Source of the DNA: Terriglobia bacterium
Lineage (GTDB): Bacteria; Acidobacteriota; Terriglobia; Terriglobales; Acidobacteriaceae
Length of the DNA stretch: 34,706 bases
Assembly: GCA_020073385.1 (NCBI GenBank)
Contig: JAIQFH010000065.1
Span: 1 to 34,706 of the forward strand
Reading direction: 5' to 3'
Shown here: piece by piece, positions 1-8,408 of the stretch
How the letters are laid out: each line of letters opens with the position of its first letter
Position numbering within the stretch: position 1 is the first letter of the stretch
The notes under the pieces: generated by a model
Database searches by the model: none
Told to the model about the DNA's origin: nothing
The model's input: the letters and a program-made list of their open reading frames with translations, nothing else
Program-made: the position numbers and the translations under genes

Positions 1-228
1 CCTGTCGCTGGTGATGCGGCAGTGGCTGGGAAAAGGCACGCCTCGCGGCTGGCAGGGATTCTCGGCCGACGCACCACTGACTGGGCTGCAATTTTGGATT
101 GCGATCCTGGGTGCCATTCAGGAAAGCACATCGCTACCGACGCCCAGATCCCCAGACTGTCCTGCGGTTCGCCACTGTGATTCAACCCGCGGCGCAGTGA
201 CAAAAACTACTTCCGCCACGGACTGCTA

Positions 229-480
229 GTGGATCAACTGTTCAATTCCAGCGAAAAAAGGCTCGCACGAGCGCTTCTCATACTGGCTCGCTTCGGAAAG
301 GATGACGCGCCCGAGACCGTGGTTCCGCTGGTGAGCCAGGAGACGCTGGCGGAGATGGTTGGTACCACCCGCTCCCGGGTGAACTTCTTCATGAACAAAT
401 TCAGACGACTCGGTTTTATTGACTACAACGGTGGATTGAAAGTACACAGTTCACTCCTTGGTGTAATCCTGCATGAGTAG
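229..480 (+). CDS. C-terminal HTH half of a Crp/Fnr-family regulator, N-terminally truncated
   Basis: The 83-residue product is the DNA-binding half of a Crp/Fnr regulator. It opens with the linker-helix pattern VDQLFNSSEKRLARALL (helix leading into the winged HTH), then SQETLAEMVGTTRSRVNFFMNKFR, the recognition helix, then the wing FIDYNGGLKVHSSLL. Full-length family members are about 220-240 residues, with a cyclic-nucleotide-binding beta-barrel in front. Here the only in-frame start is a GTG at 229, just after an in-frame stop at 178-180, so the sensor domain is missing from this frame. Upstream, another frame reads FWIAILGA near 90-115, which resembles the barrel segment normally written AVIAILG; this suggests a decayed N-terminus. 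It may be a pseudogene or an effector-independent HTH protein. The truncation is clear; the remnant is an inference. Confidence 0.6.
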   Translation: MDQLFNSSEKRLARALLILARFGKDDAPETVVPLVSQETLAEMVGTTRSRVNFFMNKFRRLGFIDYNGGLKVHSSLLGVILHE

Positions 481-726
481 CCAGGTCGTGCGGCCCTACC
501 TACAAGCACCGTTTTGCATTCAGCCCACTTCATGGGGATGTATTTGCAGGGTGTTCAATTCTGAACAGACAAACCTTCTTGCCTTACCTACCTTAAGTTT
601 ATCGTCGGGGTTCCGACGCTGTTTTCAACTAACTGCTCATAGGTCGTGGGGTTGGTTATGCCCCGCGGAGTATCCACCTCTAACAACGAGCTAAGTCAGC
701 CTGAACTATCCAGAGGAGACGCCGCC

Positions 727-1134
727 ATGGAATCCCCCATCATCCTGTGCATCGACGACCAGCAAACAGTCTTGGAGCTCCGCAAAGCGACTCTGGAATC
801 TCACGGCTACTGCGTTCAGGTCGCGTCGAGCAGCTACGCCGCAATGAAGATCCTGGAAGGAGTGTCTATGACTGCGGTGCTGCTGGAGTACAAACTGGAA
901 GGCATAGACGCCGAAGCGGTGGCCTGGCACATCAAGCAACGGTTTCCCAACCTGCCGATCATCCTGCTTTCAGCCTATTCCGAGGTGCCGGAGCGGCTCC
1001 TGTGGCTGGTGGATGAATACGTGATGAAAAGCGAGATGCCGGAACGGCTGCTCGGGATTATGAAAAAGGCGACGCACTCGGACAGTGCGGCGCTGTCTGG
1101 CGAACGGCAACGGCATGGGGGTGCTGCTGCTTAA
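727..1134 (+). CDS. Stand-alone response-regulator receiver domain with Glu at the phosphoacceptor site
   Basis: A 135-residue single-domain CheY-like protein. The acidic pair D10-D11 (ILCIDDQ), switch residue S82 (IILLSAYSE) and conserved K101 (DEYVMKSE) are present. The phosphoacceptor position reads VLLEYKLEG, so the usual Asp is E54. Glu at this position often mimics the phosphorylated state, so the protein may be constitutively active or phosphorylation-independent (inference). There is no output domain; the tail after residue 115 is low complexity. I chose ATG 727 because AGAGGAG lies at 712-718, eight bases upstream. An in-frame start at 646 would add 27 residues without receiver character. 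No kinase is adjacent; the nearest is the hybrid kinase at 8.9 kb. Confidence 0.8.
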   Translation: MESPIILCIDDQQTVLELRKATLESHGYCVQVASSSYAAMKILEGVSMTAVLLEYKLEGIDAEAVAWHIKQRFPNLPIILLSAYSEVPERLLWLVDEYVMKSEMPERLLGIMKKATHSDSAALSGERQRHGGAAA

Positions 1135-1250
1135 AGCGTCAACCCTCTTGCGGGTACGGAGTCTATTCAGGCTTCATCTTTCTGCCCAACCAACCGGTAC
1201 ATCTGGAGAATTTCCTTTCCGGCCGCGGGTAGTTTCTTGACTAGCGGCCC

Positions 1251-1490
1251 GCTGAAAAACTCACTCTGATCCTCGAAAGCGTCCCTCAGCGGCTAAAGCC
1301 GGGTTGATTTTGTGACACTTGGCGGGACGGCTCAAAGAGGTTGCGGAAAAACTCCGATCGTCGCGATAGCCGACCACTAGGGCTGAAGCCCATTGCAAAT
1401 TCTGCGCGCTTTACGCGGCGCTAAAGCGCCGCTCTTCCACGTTACCACCGGCATTCAGGAGTTCTTCCGCAGCGGCTCAAAGCCGTGCCC
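1251..1490. repeat. Diverged copy of the dispersed hairpin-rich repeat; intergenic region 1135-1631
   Basis: The 497-bp gap between the receiver gene and the amylase gene has no convincing ORF. From GCTGAAAAACTC (1251) to about 1490 it matches, with gaps, the sequence at 8024-8215: the same CCCTCAGCGG, AAAGAGGTTGCG, ACTCCGATCG, GGGCTGAAGCCCAT and TTCAGGAGTT blocks occur in the same order. It contains the hairpin GCGGCGC-TAAA-GCGCCGC at 1415-1432. Coding potential is poor. Confidence 0.7.
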
Positions 1491-1571
1491 TTTTAAATCA
1501 CTCTCGCGATGGCTTCTTCAGCAGCCTGCTAAGTCTAGCTGGAAGAGGGAAGGGATCCTTCGACTGCGGTT

Positions 1572-1598
1572 GTTCTTTGCGCTTGTCGCGCAAAGAAC
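1572..1598. repeat. Perfect 11-bp stem-loop downstream of the amylase gene
   Basis: GTTCTTTGCGC (1572-1582), loop TTGTC, GCGCAAAGAAC (1588-1598). A smaller hairpin, ATCCT-CGCTC-AGGAT, follows at 1600-1614. It lies 34 bp past the stop of the minus-strand amylase gene and could end its transcript, but there is no clear U-tract, so it may equally be a dispersed intergenic repeat. Confidence 0.6.
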
Positions 1599-1631
1599 GA
1601 TCCTCGCTCAGGATGACATGCCCCGTTATTT

Positions 1632-3461
1632 TTATTGACTGCTGGCGCGGCGGAGGATCTGGACCTCCAACGGGCGAAGACTTACCCGAATCACGTGGAG
1701 CGGGCCGGTTCCGATTGAGCCGTTAACCTCGTGTACCGTCGGTGCTCCTTGCGGGATCACGCGGACGGGTTGCGGAGCCTGCGGTCCCACCTGATTGCTG
1801 TATAGGACGTCAAAAGCATCCCCTTCCGCACTCAGCATGATCTCTACGATGACATCGAGTTGTTGCGCCTGTGTGGGATTTGTATTCGCTGCGACGACGA
1901 CCTCCTGATCGTTGAGAATGCGTGAGAAGGCGACGACTCCTTGAGGGAATCCGGAGACTCCGAAGGTGACGCCATCGCCCGAGAGCGGACGAAAATAGAA
2001 GCGACCGTAGCGTAACGCTGATTGTTGTGCGCGGACCGTCGCGATCTGGTGAATATGCTGGTAGAAGTCGCTCTGCTCGTCAAAGCCCGGGCCTCCCCAA
2101 AGCGCCTCGCGCACGGCGGCATCGCTGCCGGCGCCATGCAGTCCCTGCTCGGTACCGTAGTAAAGACATGGGATTCCCGGGAGGGAGTACAGGCAGGCGA
2201 GTCCCAGAGTTACTTGACCGTCAAACTTTGTGGGGTTCGACGGATCGACGTAGCGTATGCGTTCCTTGACGTCGTGATTGTCGAGGAACGTGACGAAGTA
2301 GCGGGTGGCGTCGCCGTGGGAACTGAGAACGTTGGCCTCGACGTTTTTGCGGTTCTGATACATGCCGACGACCGCAGTGGGCGCGGCGAATCCTTTCACG
2401 ACCGGCTTGAGAGTGTTGAACAACGGGTAGTCGAGCGCGGCGTCGACGCCGACCAGATCGCTCTGGTCACTCGTGTTTCGTCCGATGAACCGGGCGATAT
2501 CCTGCTCGGCATTGGAGTCGAAGACCTCTCCGAAGGTGAAGAAATTCCTCTTGCCGATGCTCAAGGCAAATTCACGCATGGAGTTCCCGAAGAGGCGGGG
2601 GAGGTCGCCCTTCAAATAGCGGATGGTATCGATGCGGAAGCCATCGATGTCGAAGCGGGCGATCACGTACTGGTAGGAGCGAATCAGGAAACGCTGTGCA
2701 TCGGGATCGGCCGTCACCAGTTGCTTGAGGACGCTGAAGTCTCCGACGGTGTCGTCGCCATTGCCATCCGGAGTGCCTTGCCGCCGGAAGAACTTGTTTT
2801 GCTGCAGCTCCGAAGGCCACACGACTGCGTCCAGGGATGGGTCGGGAATGGCGGCGACGTCGGGGAAGTCTGGCCGGGCGGCGCCCGTGTGATCGCGCCA
2901 CTGAATCGGCTGGGGTGAAGCGTGAAAGCCGGACTGCGCTCCCTGGTTGCTAACGCAGAACTGGCCTGCGGGATCGCATTGGTAGGCAAATGCGTTGCCC
3001 GTGTGGTTCAGGACAATGTCGAAGATGACGAGCAAATCTTGCTGGTGGGCTGCATCGACGAGGGCACGGAGTTCATTGTCAGCGGCGGCGGGATTGTCGG
3101 CGAAGCGAGGCTCGGCGGCGATGAAGTTGTGGATGCCGTAGCCGTGGTATGTGTTGGGATCAAACTCGAAATTCTTGAGCGGAGGACTGAGCCAGATGGC
3201 GCCCGCGCCGAGATTTTTGATGTAAGCAAGCTGCTGCTGTACACCAGAGAACTTTCCGCCCTGGAATCCGGAGAAGTTCGGATCGTCGAAGGGCTGGGGA
3301 GGCGGGCCGTTGGGGTTATTGAAGCGATCGAGCATCAGGAAATAGATCCAGCGGTCGCGCCAGTCTTCGGGCGAAGGGAAAGCAGCAGCGGCGGTGTTGG
3401 GTGGATTTACAGCCTGGTCGAGAATCGCCTGGAAATCAGGAGCGAACAGCGAGGTCGGCAC
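1632..3461 (-). CDS. GH13 alpha-amylase family glycoside hydrolase
   Basis: A 609-residue retaining alpha-glucan hydrolase or related GH13 enzyme. The four family regions are visible: region I DIVLNH (148-153), region II DGFRID with nucleophile D278, region III FTFGEVFD with acid/base E312, and region IV FLDNHD with transition-state stabiliser D397. The barrel begins near residue 38 (YFLMLDRFNNP), and a C-terminal beta domain follows from about 520. No signal peptide is visible, so a cytoplasmic role in maltodextrin or glycogen breakdown is likely, although secreted relatives exist. The start is GTG at 3461, supported by GGAGG at 3468-3472 six bases upstream; no ATG is better placed. It has no co-directional neighbour and is probably monocistronic. 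Exact substrate specificity cannot be read from the sequence. Confidence 0.9.
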   Translation of the reverse strand: MPTSLFAPDFQAILDQAVNPPNTAAAAFPSPEDWRDRWIYFLMLDRFNNPNGPPPQPFDDPNFSGFQGGKFSGVQQQLAYIKNLGAGAIWLSPPLKNFEFDPNTYHGYGIHNFIAAEPRFADNPAAADNELRALVDAAHQQDLLVIFDIVLNHTGNAFAYQCDPAGQFCVSNQGAQSGFHASPQPIQWRDHTGAARPDFPDVAAIPDPSLDAVVWPSELQQNKFFRRQGTPDGNGDDTVGDFSVLKQLVTADPDAQRFLIRSYQYVIARFDIDGFRIDTIRYLKGDLPRLFGNSMREFALSIGKRNFFTFGEVFDSNAEQDIARFIGRNTSDQSDLVGVDAALDYPLFNTLKPVVKGFAAPTAVVGMYQNRKNVEANVLSSHGDATRYFVTFLDNHDVKERIRYVDPSNPTKFDGQVTLGLACLYSLPGIPCLYYGTEQGLHGAGSDAAVREALWGGPGFDEQSDFYQHIHQIATVRAQQSALRYGRFYFRPLSGDGVTFGVSGFPQGVVAFSRILNDQEVVVAANTNPTQAQQLDVIVEIMLSAEGDAFDVLYSNQVGPQAPQPVRVIPQGAPTVHEVNGSIGTGPLHVIRVSLRPLEVQILRRASSQ

Positions 3462-3802
3462 GACGCACCTCCGGCAGGAACTATCGATTAGGGGGGAAGT
3501 TGGAAGGGGCCCGTCGGGATACTAACTCGTTCTGAGCAAAAGGCACGGGCTATTGCGGGATGTTCGGAAATTGGAACAGGGAGTGCGTCGAAAATAGTGA
3601 TCGTTAATATCGCGCCTCGATCCGAGTGGCCCGTGGTATCCGGCAAGGGCTTTCACCACAGAGGACACAGAGGATCACAGGGGAATCGGGCGACTCATGA
3701 AAGTCGATTTGTTTGACGCACGACACTCGTGAAATTGGGATGGCTTGGAAAACGGGTCGAGCTTCGCACGACGGACAGCCGAGGCGGCTGTCGCTACGCG
3801 AA
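3462..3802. other. Noncoding gap with a CACCACAGAGG-type repeat arm
   Basis: I see no supported gene between the amylase start and the small membrane protein. Around 3653-3680 there is a single arm TTCACCACAGAGGACACAGA, of the same type as the paired arms at 15719-15790. A short self-complementary CGACTCATGAAAGTCG follows at 3690-3705. Confidence 0.4.
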
Positions 3803-3994
3803 TCAGTCGCCGCTGGCGTGGTTCTGCGTGGGGACCAGCACCAGGCGTGGGCGAGCCGGAGCCGGTTCGGGGTGCGCCGGATGGCGGAACGTGCCCAGGA
3901 TTCCGAACACTGCAATGTAAGCGGCGAGGACGCCGAGGCTGACGGAAGCGATTACGGTGAAGCAGAGGATAACGGGCATCAAGAGGGAAATCAC
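3803..3994 (-). CDS. Small single-pass membrane protein of unknown function
   Basis: A 63-residue protein. Residues 2-32 are a long hydrophobic stretch (MPVILCFTVIASVSLGVLAA onward), followed by a basic, Pro-rich tail ending PTQNHASGD, probably cytoplasmic. The start is GTG at 3994 with AAGGAT about nine bases upstream. It is divergent from uvrA, with 261 bp between them. I believe similar short proteins occur in Acidobacteria, but I know of no function. The hydrophobic and charged organisation and the ribosome site make it more likely real than a chance ORF. Confidence 0.5.
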   Translation of the reverse strand: MISLLMPVILCFTVIASVSLGVLAAYIAVFGILGTFRHPAHPEPAPARPRLVLVPTQNHASGD

Positions 3995-4144
3995 GGTGTC
4001 AAATCCTTGTGGTTCTGTCTGCTGAAGCTGGCCACTTCGTATTGGTAGAGTCTCAACAGCGTTGTGGGTCGGCAGTCGTTGACTGTTAGCAGGGGATAGT
4101 CGGCTAACAACTAACGACCAGCGACCGTCTTCACTCTAACCGCG

Positions 4145-4174
4145 TTGACGCTCCGCGCTGTTGACGACTAAGAT
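4145..4174 (+). promoter_or_regulatory. Possible sigma70-type promoter for uvrA
   Basis: TTGACG at 4145-4150, an 18-bp spacer, then TAAGAT at 4169-4174. The predicted start would leave a leader of about 75 bases before the uvrA ATG. No obvious SOS box was seen. Confidence 0.35.
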
Positions 4175-4255
4175 ACGGAGTAGAGCTGTGCATTCCTACT
4201 TTCGGACAATTCTGGTTACCTGTCGACATTACGGAAGGGACATCACCCTGGGCGA

Positions 4256-7072
4256 ATGATGGCCATTACCAAGATTTCTGTCCGGGGGGCCCGGCAGCAC
4301 AATCTGAAAAACATCAGCGTTGAGATCCCGCGGAACACGCTTACGGTGGTGACCGGGCTGAGCGGGTCGGGGAAGTCGTCGCTCGCGTTTGACACGATTT
4401 ATGCCGAGGGCCAGCGCCGGTATGTGGAGACCTTGTCGGCGTACGCGCGGCAGTTTCTGGACCAGATGGAACGGCCGGATGTTGATGCAATTGATGGACT
4501 TAGCCCGTCCATCTCGATTGAGCAGAAGACCACCAGCCGGAGCCCGCGGTCGACCGTCGGGACGATCACTGAAATCTACGATTATCTTCGCCTGCTGTTC
4601 GCTTCCATCGGGGTGCCGCACTGCCCCAAGTGCGGGCGGGCGATCAGCCGGCAGTCGGCAGACCAGATCGTCCAGAGGGTCATGGCGCTGACGCCGGAAG
4701 ACCGGGTCATGGTCATGGCTCCGATTGTCCGCGGCCGCAAGGGCGAGTTCAAGAAGGAGATGGAAACGCTTGTCAAGCACGGATACACGCGGGCGCGCAT
4801 TGACGGCGAACTGGTCAATCTGGACGACGATGTTGCCATCGACCTCGACAAGCGGAAGAACCACACGATTGAAGTCGTGATCGACCGGCTGCTGGTGAAG
4901 CCGGGGATTGAGCATCGGCTCGAGATGTCGATCGGCCTTGCCATGAAGTTGGCTGGCGGGCTGGTGCAGGTTGCGGTCGTGGGCGGCGAGGAGCAGCTTT
5001 ACTCGGAGAAACTGGCTTGCCCGGATTGCGGCATTAACGTTCCGCAACTGGAACCCCGGTCGTTCTCGTTTAACAGCATGTATGGGGCTTGTCCGGAATG
5101 TCATGGGCTGGGCAGCAAGTACGATTTCGATCCGGCGAAAGTGATCAACGACTGGTCGAAGCCGTTGCTGGATGGAGGCCTTGGCCCGGGATCTGCGTCG
5201 CAGAATCTGATTCACCAGTTACAGGTTGTGGCGTCGGCGTACGGCATCGATCTCAGCACACCCTTTGAAAAGCTGCCGGAGAAAATCCAGGACTTCCTGC
5301 TCAATGGTGAGCAAGGGCGTGGCGGCAAGACTGGCTTCCACGGAATCTTTGGGTATCTCAAGCAGAATCTGGAGGAGTCGACTTCGGAAGGGTATCGCGA
5401 CTGGCTGATGGATCACATGTCGGCGACGGAGTGTCCGGCATGTCATGGGAAGCGGCTGCGACCGGAAAGCCTGGCGGTGAAGGTGAATGGGATGTCCATC
5501 GCCGACTTTACGGCGATGCCGGTGGCGCGTTCGTTGCAGACCGCGCAGGGCATCAAACTGGCGGGACGCGAGGCGGCAATTGCTGGGCGCGTCATGCACG
5601 AAGTGGTGGAGCGCCTGCAATTCTTGAACGCGGTGGGGCTCGACTACATCTCTCTGGACCGGTCGGCCGCGACATTGTCGGGTGGCGAAGGGCAGCGGAT
5701 TCGGCTGGCGACACAGATTGGATCAAAGCTGCGCGGAGTTCTGTACGTGCTGGATGAGCCGTCGATTGGGCTGCATCATCGTGACAATGGACGACTGCTG
5801 AATGCGCTGGAGAATCTGCGCGACTTGGGCAACACCGTGCTGGTCGTCGAGCACGATGAGGAAACGATCAGGCGGGCCGACTACGTGGTTGATCTCGGTC
5901 CGGGGGCGGGGCGGCATGGCGGCGCGCTGGTGGCGCATGGGACGCCGGAAGAGATCATGCGCGAGCCGAACTCGCTCACTGGAGCGTATATCTCGGGCAG
6001 GACGCAGATCGAGATGCGTCCGGAGCGGCGGCAGAAGAATGGTGCGGCGCTCACCATTCTTGGAGCGAAAGAAAACAATCTCAAGAATCTGGATGTGACA
6101 TTCCCCTTGGGCGTCATGACGGTGGTCACTGGTGTTTCGGGCTCGGGTAAATCGACGCTGGTCAATGACATTCTGTATCGCGCTCTGGCGCGGCAACTTT
6201 ACCGGTCGCGCGAGAAGGCGGGCGAGCATAAGGCGATCTCGGGTGCGGAGAATATCGACAAGGTTATAAGGATCGATCAATCGCCGATTGGGCGGACGCC
6301 GCGGTCGAATCCGGCGACGTATACCGGAGTTTTCACAGCGATTCGCGATCTTTATGCGATGCTGCCCGAGTCGCGGGAGCGCGGTTACAAAGCTGGACGA
6401 TTTTCTTTCAACGTTTCGGGCGGACGCTGCGAAGCTTGCCAGGGCGAGGGGCAGCGGCGTATCGAGATGAATTTCCTGCCCGATGTCTACGTGTTGTGTG
6501 AAGTGTGCGGCGGGCGGCGCTACAACTCGGAAACGCTGGCCGTGAAATATAACGGGTACTCGATCGCTGATTTGCTGGAAATGCCGGTATCGGATGCGCT
6601 GCCGATTCTCGAAAACATTCCGCAGGTGAAGCCGAAGCTGCAGACGCTGGTCGACGTAGGGCTGGGGTACATTCATCTGGGGCAGTCGGCCGTGACGCTT
6701 TCTGGCGGAGAGGCGCAGCGCATCAAGCTGGCGCGCGAGCTGAGCAAACGGCAGACGGGAAAGACGCTTTACCTGCTCGACGAACCGACCACAGGGCTGC
6801 ACTTCGATGATGTTAAGAAGCTTCTGGACGTGCTGCATCGTCTAACGGACTTGGGCAACTCGATCATTATTATCGAGCACAATCTGGATGTAATTCGGAA
6901 CGCCGACTGGATCATCGACCTAGGGCCGGAGGGCGGTGAGGAGGGCGGCCGCTTGGTGGCGCAGGGCACACCGGAGCAGGTGGCGCGGGTGAAGAAGTCG
7001 TATACGGGGCAGGCACTCGCGGCTTACTTTGGAAGGGCAGTTCCCAGTTCTCAGTTGTCAGTTCCCAGTTGA
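4256..7072 (+). CDS. uvrA: UvrABC excinuclease subunit A
   Basis: A 938-residue dimeric ABC ATPase that finds DNA lesions and loads UvrB in nucleotide excision repair. It has two ATP-binding modules: Walker A GLSGSGKS at 34-41 with signature LSGGEGQRIRLA near 473, and Walker A GVSGSGKS near 627 with signature LSGGEAQRIKLA near 815. Zinc-binding CxxC pairs occur in CPKCG, CPDCG/CPECHG and CEACQGEG/CEVCGG. Length is normal for the family. The start is ATG 4256 or the next codon (4259), which gives the usual MAITKISVRGARQHNLK opening. The last ten or so residues (VPSSQLSVPS) are not family sequence; they are translated from a CAGTT-rich simple repeat that supplies the stop. The CPBP protease gene follows after 10 bp, so the two are probably co-transcribed. 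Confidence 0.97.
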   Translation: MMAITKISVRGARQHNLKNISVEIPRNTLTVVTGLSGSGKSSLAFDTIYAEGQRRYVETLSAYARQFLDQMERPDVDAIDGLSPSISIEQKTTSRSPRSTVGTITEIYDYLRLLFASIGVPHCPKCGRAISRQSADQIVQRVMALTPEDRVMVMAPIVRGRKGEFKKEMETLVKHGYTRARIDGELVNLDDDVAIDLDKRKNHTIEVVIDRLLVKPGIEHRLEMSIGLAMKLAGGLVQVAVVGGEEQLYSEKLACPDCGINVPQLEPRSFSFNSMYGACPECHGLGSKYDFDPAKVINDWSKPLLDGGLGPGSASQNLIHQLQVVASAYGIDLSTPFEKLPEKIQDFLLNGEQGRGGKTGFHGIFGYLKQNLEESTSEGYRDWLMDHMSATECPACHGKRLRPESLAVKVNGMSIADFTAMPVARSLQTAQGIKLAGREAAIAGRVMHEVVERLQFLNAVGLDYISLDRSAATLSGGEGQRIRLATQIGSKLRGVLYVLDEPSIGLHHRDNGRLLNALENLRDLGNTVLVVEHDEETIRRADYVVDLGPGAGRHGGALVAHGTPEEIMREPNSLTGAYISGRTQIEMRPERRQKNGAALTILGAKENNLKNLDVTFPLGVMTVVTGVSGSGKSTLVNDILYRALARQLYRSREKAGEHKAISGAENIDKVIRIDQSPIGRTPRSNPATYTGVFTAIRDLYAMLPESRERGYKAGRFSFNVSGGRCEACQGEGQRRIEMNFLPDVYVLCEVCGGRRYNSETLAVKYNGYSIADLLEMPVSDALPILENIPQVKPKLQTLVDVGLGYIHLGQSAVTLSGGEAQRIKLARELSKRQTGKTLYLLDEPTTGLHFDDVKKLLDVLHRLTDLGNSIIIIEHNLDVIRNADWIIDLGPEGGEEGGRLVAQGTPEQVARVKKSYTGQALAAYFGRAVPSSQLSVPS

Positions 7073-7082
7073 AGGATCCTGA

Positions 7083-7979
7083 TTGGCTTCTCCCGACAAT
7101 TCGCAATTTGAACTGCAGTCGCCGTTAGGCGGAGAGCCGCCGCAGACTGCATCGAGCAGTCCCGGTCTGCCTCCTCCCTCGCCGGCTCCGCCCGCAGATC
7201 CTTCGTTGGCCATCCAGCCAATGCCAGATACAAAGGAGAATCCCGCTTGGAATGGGTGGGACGTGCTGGTGGTCGTGGGCTTGGCGCTGGTGACGGCCCT
7301 GGTGTCTCAGTTCGCGATCCTGCTGGCCGCTCATTATCTTTTGTATCCGCACGCCAAGTTAGAAGATCTGGTGCTCCATCCGATTCTGTTGCTGATCTCG
7401 CAGTTCGTGATTGATGGTGCGGTTGTAGCCTATCTAGTCCTATTGGTAGAGGGAAAGTATCACCAACCCTTCTGGCGGGCGATCCGCTGGAATTGGCCGA
7501 AATCGATGTGGGTAATGCTGGCGCTAGGGGGGGCAACCTACTTAGTGCTAGCCGTGCTGGGCAGTCTTTTGCCCATGCCAAAGAGCACACCGTTCGACAA
7601 TCTATTTCAAAACCGCCGGGATGCGTTTCTCCTGGCAATCATTGCAACTACGCTGGGACCCTTGATGGAAGAATTGTTTTTCCGCGGATTCTTTTATCCG
7701 GTGGTGGCGAAACGCTGGGGCGCGGGTTGGGGGATCTTTCTCTCGGCGCTGCCGTTTGCTCTGATGCACATGCAGCAGTATGGATATGCGTGGGGAATTC
7801 TTCTGGTGATTTTCGGAGTGGGAGTGGTGTGTGGGATCGTGCGGGCGGTCACCGGATCGGTGGCGGCTAGTTTCCTGGTCCACGCAGGGTACAACGGTGC
7901 CCAGATGCTCATTGCGATCTTTCTCACGCGCGGCTTTACGCGTATGCCAAAGGGTCTGTTGGAGTATTTCTCGGGCTGA
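7083..7979 (+). CDS. CPBP-family intramembrane glutamic endopeptidase
   Basis: A 298-residue Abi/CAAX-protease-like membrane protein. After a Pro-rich soluble N-terminus of about 57 residues come several transmembrane segments (60-84, 100-121, 143-163, 183-193, 216-230, 236-256). The catalytic signature EELFFRGF begins at E196-E197 with R201, followed by H229 in FALMHMQQYG and a second His in FLVHAGYN, which together form the conserved motifs of the family. Bacterial members process prenylated or signal-like membrane substrates or act in bacteriocin immunity; the substrate here is unknown. The start is TTG 7083, with AAGGAT at 7072-7077 overlapping the uvrA stop. It is downstream of uvrA in the same direction, 10 bp apart, probably a transcriptional rather than functional link. 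Confidence 0.88.
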   Translation: MASPDNSQFELQSPLGGEPPQTASSSPGLPPPSPAPPADPSLAIQPMPDTKENPAWNGWDVLVVVGLALVTALVSQFAILLAAHYLLYPHAKLEDLVLHPILLLISQFVIDGAVVAYLVLLVEGKYHQPFWRAIRWNWPKSMWVMLALGGATYLVLAVLGSLLPMPKSTPFDNLFQNRRDAFLLAIIATTLGPLMEELFFRGFFYPVVAKRWGAGWGIFLSALPFALMHMQQYGYAWGILLVIFGVGVVCGIVRAVTGSVAASFLVHAGYNGAQMLIAIFLTRGFTRMPKGLLEYFSG

Positions 7980-8023
7980 GTGTGCCGAGGTGGGAAGATT
8001 GATGCCCGAGTTTCTGTCGGACA

Positions 8024-8118
8024 GCTGAAAAACTCGCCTGGATCCCCGAAGGCATCCCTCAGCGGGTAAAGAGGTTGCGAAGAGACTCCGATCGCCGCGA
8101 TAGGCGAACACTGGGGCT
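8024..8118. repeat. 5' segment shared with the repeat near 1.25 kb; start of gap 7980-8860
   Basis: GCTGAAAAACTC through ACACTGGGGCT matches, in order, the sequence beginning at 1251. It precedes the tandem copies. The whole 880-bp gap from the CPBP stop to the hybrid kinase carries no convincing gene and is mostly repeat. Confidence 0.6.
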
Positions 8119-8404
8119 GAAGCCCATAGTTGATTCTGCGCGCTTTTCGCGGCGCTAAAGCGCCGCTCTTCCACGGTACTACCGTCATTCAGGAGTTTTT
8201 CCGCAATGCTAAAGCCGCAATGATTTTGCGGCACTTATGGCGCGGCTTGAAGTTTGTGTGTGAGAACTTTCAGGTGTCCCTTCGGGACGCGCTCGCTGTT
8301 CCACTTTACCCGGCGCTGAAAGCGCCGGGCTATTCTCAGACGCTGCTCTGGGGCACAAATCCTGCCCGCATGTCCCACCGCGCGAATTGAAATGCGGTTC
8401 TCAC
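8119..8404. repeat. Tandem ~290-bp hairpin-rich repeat, copy A
   Basis: Runs from GAAGCCCATAGTTGATTCTG to ATGCGGTTCTCAC. It holds a series of hairpins: GCGGCGC-TAAA-GCGCCGC (8149-8166), GCCGCAA-loop-TTGCGGC (about 8214-8232), GTCCC-TTC-GGGAC (about 8276-8288) and CCCGGCGC-TGAAA-GCGCCGGG (8309-8329). Copy B follows at an offset of 290 bp. Confidence 0.85.
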
Positions 8405-8408
8405 TCTG

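Noticed and set aside
646..726. Upstream start for the receiver protein
   Set aside because: The extension lacks receiver character and ATG 727 has a good ribosome site.
2022..2918. 298-codon open frame on the plus strand
   Set aside because: It lies entirely antisense to the alpha-amylase gene, which has all four catalytic regions; the antisense frame has no domain.
4229..5215. 328-codon minus-strand frame over uvrA
   Set aside because: Antisense shadow of a clear uvrA; Arg/Pro/His-rich product without domains.
5723..6838. 371-codon minus-strand frame over uvrA
   Set aside because: Same reason; the codon pattern mirrors uvrA.
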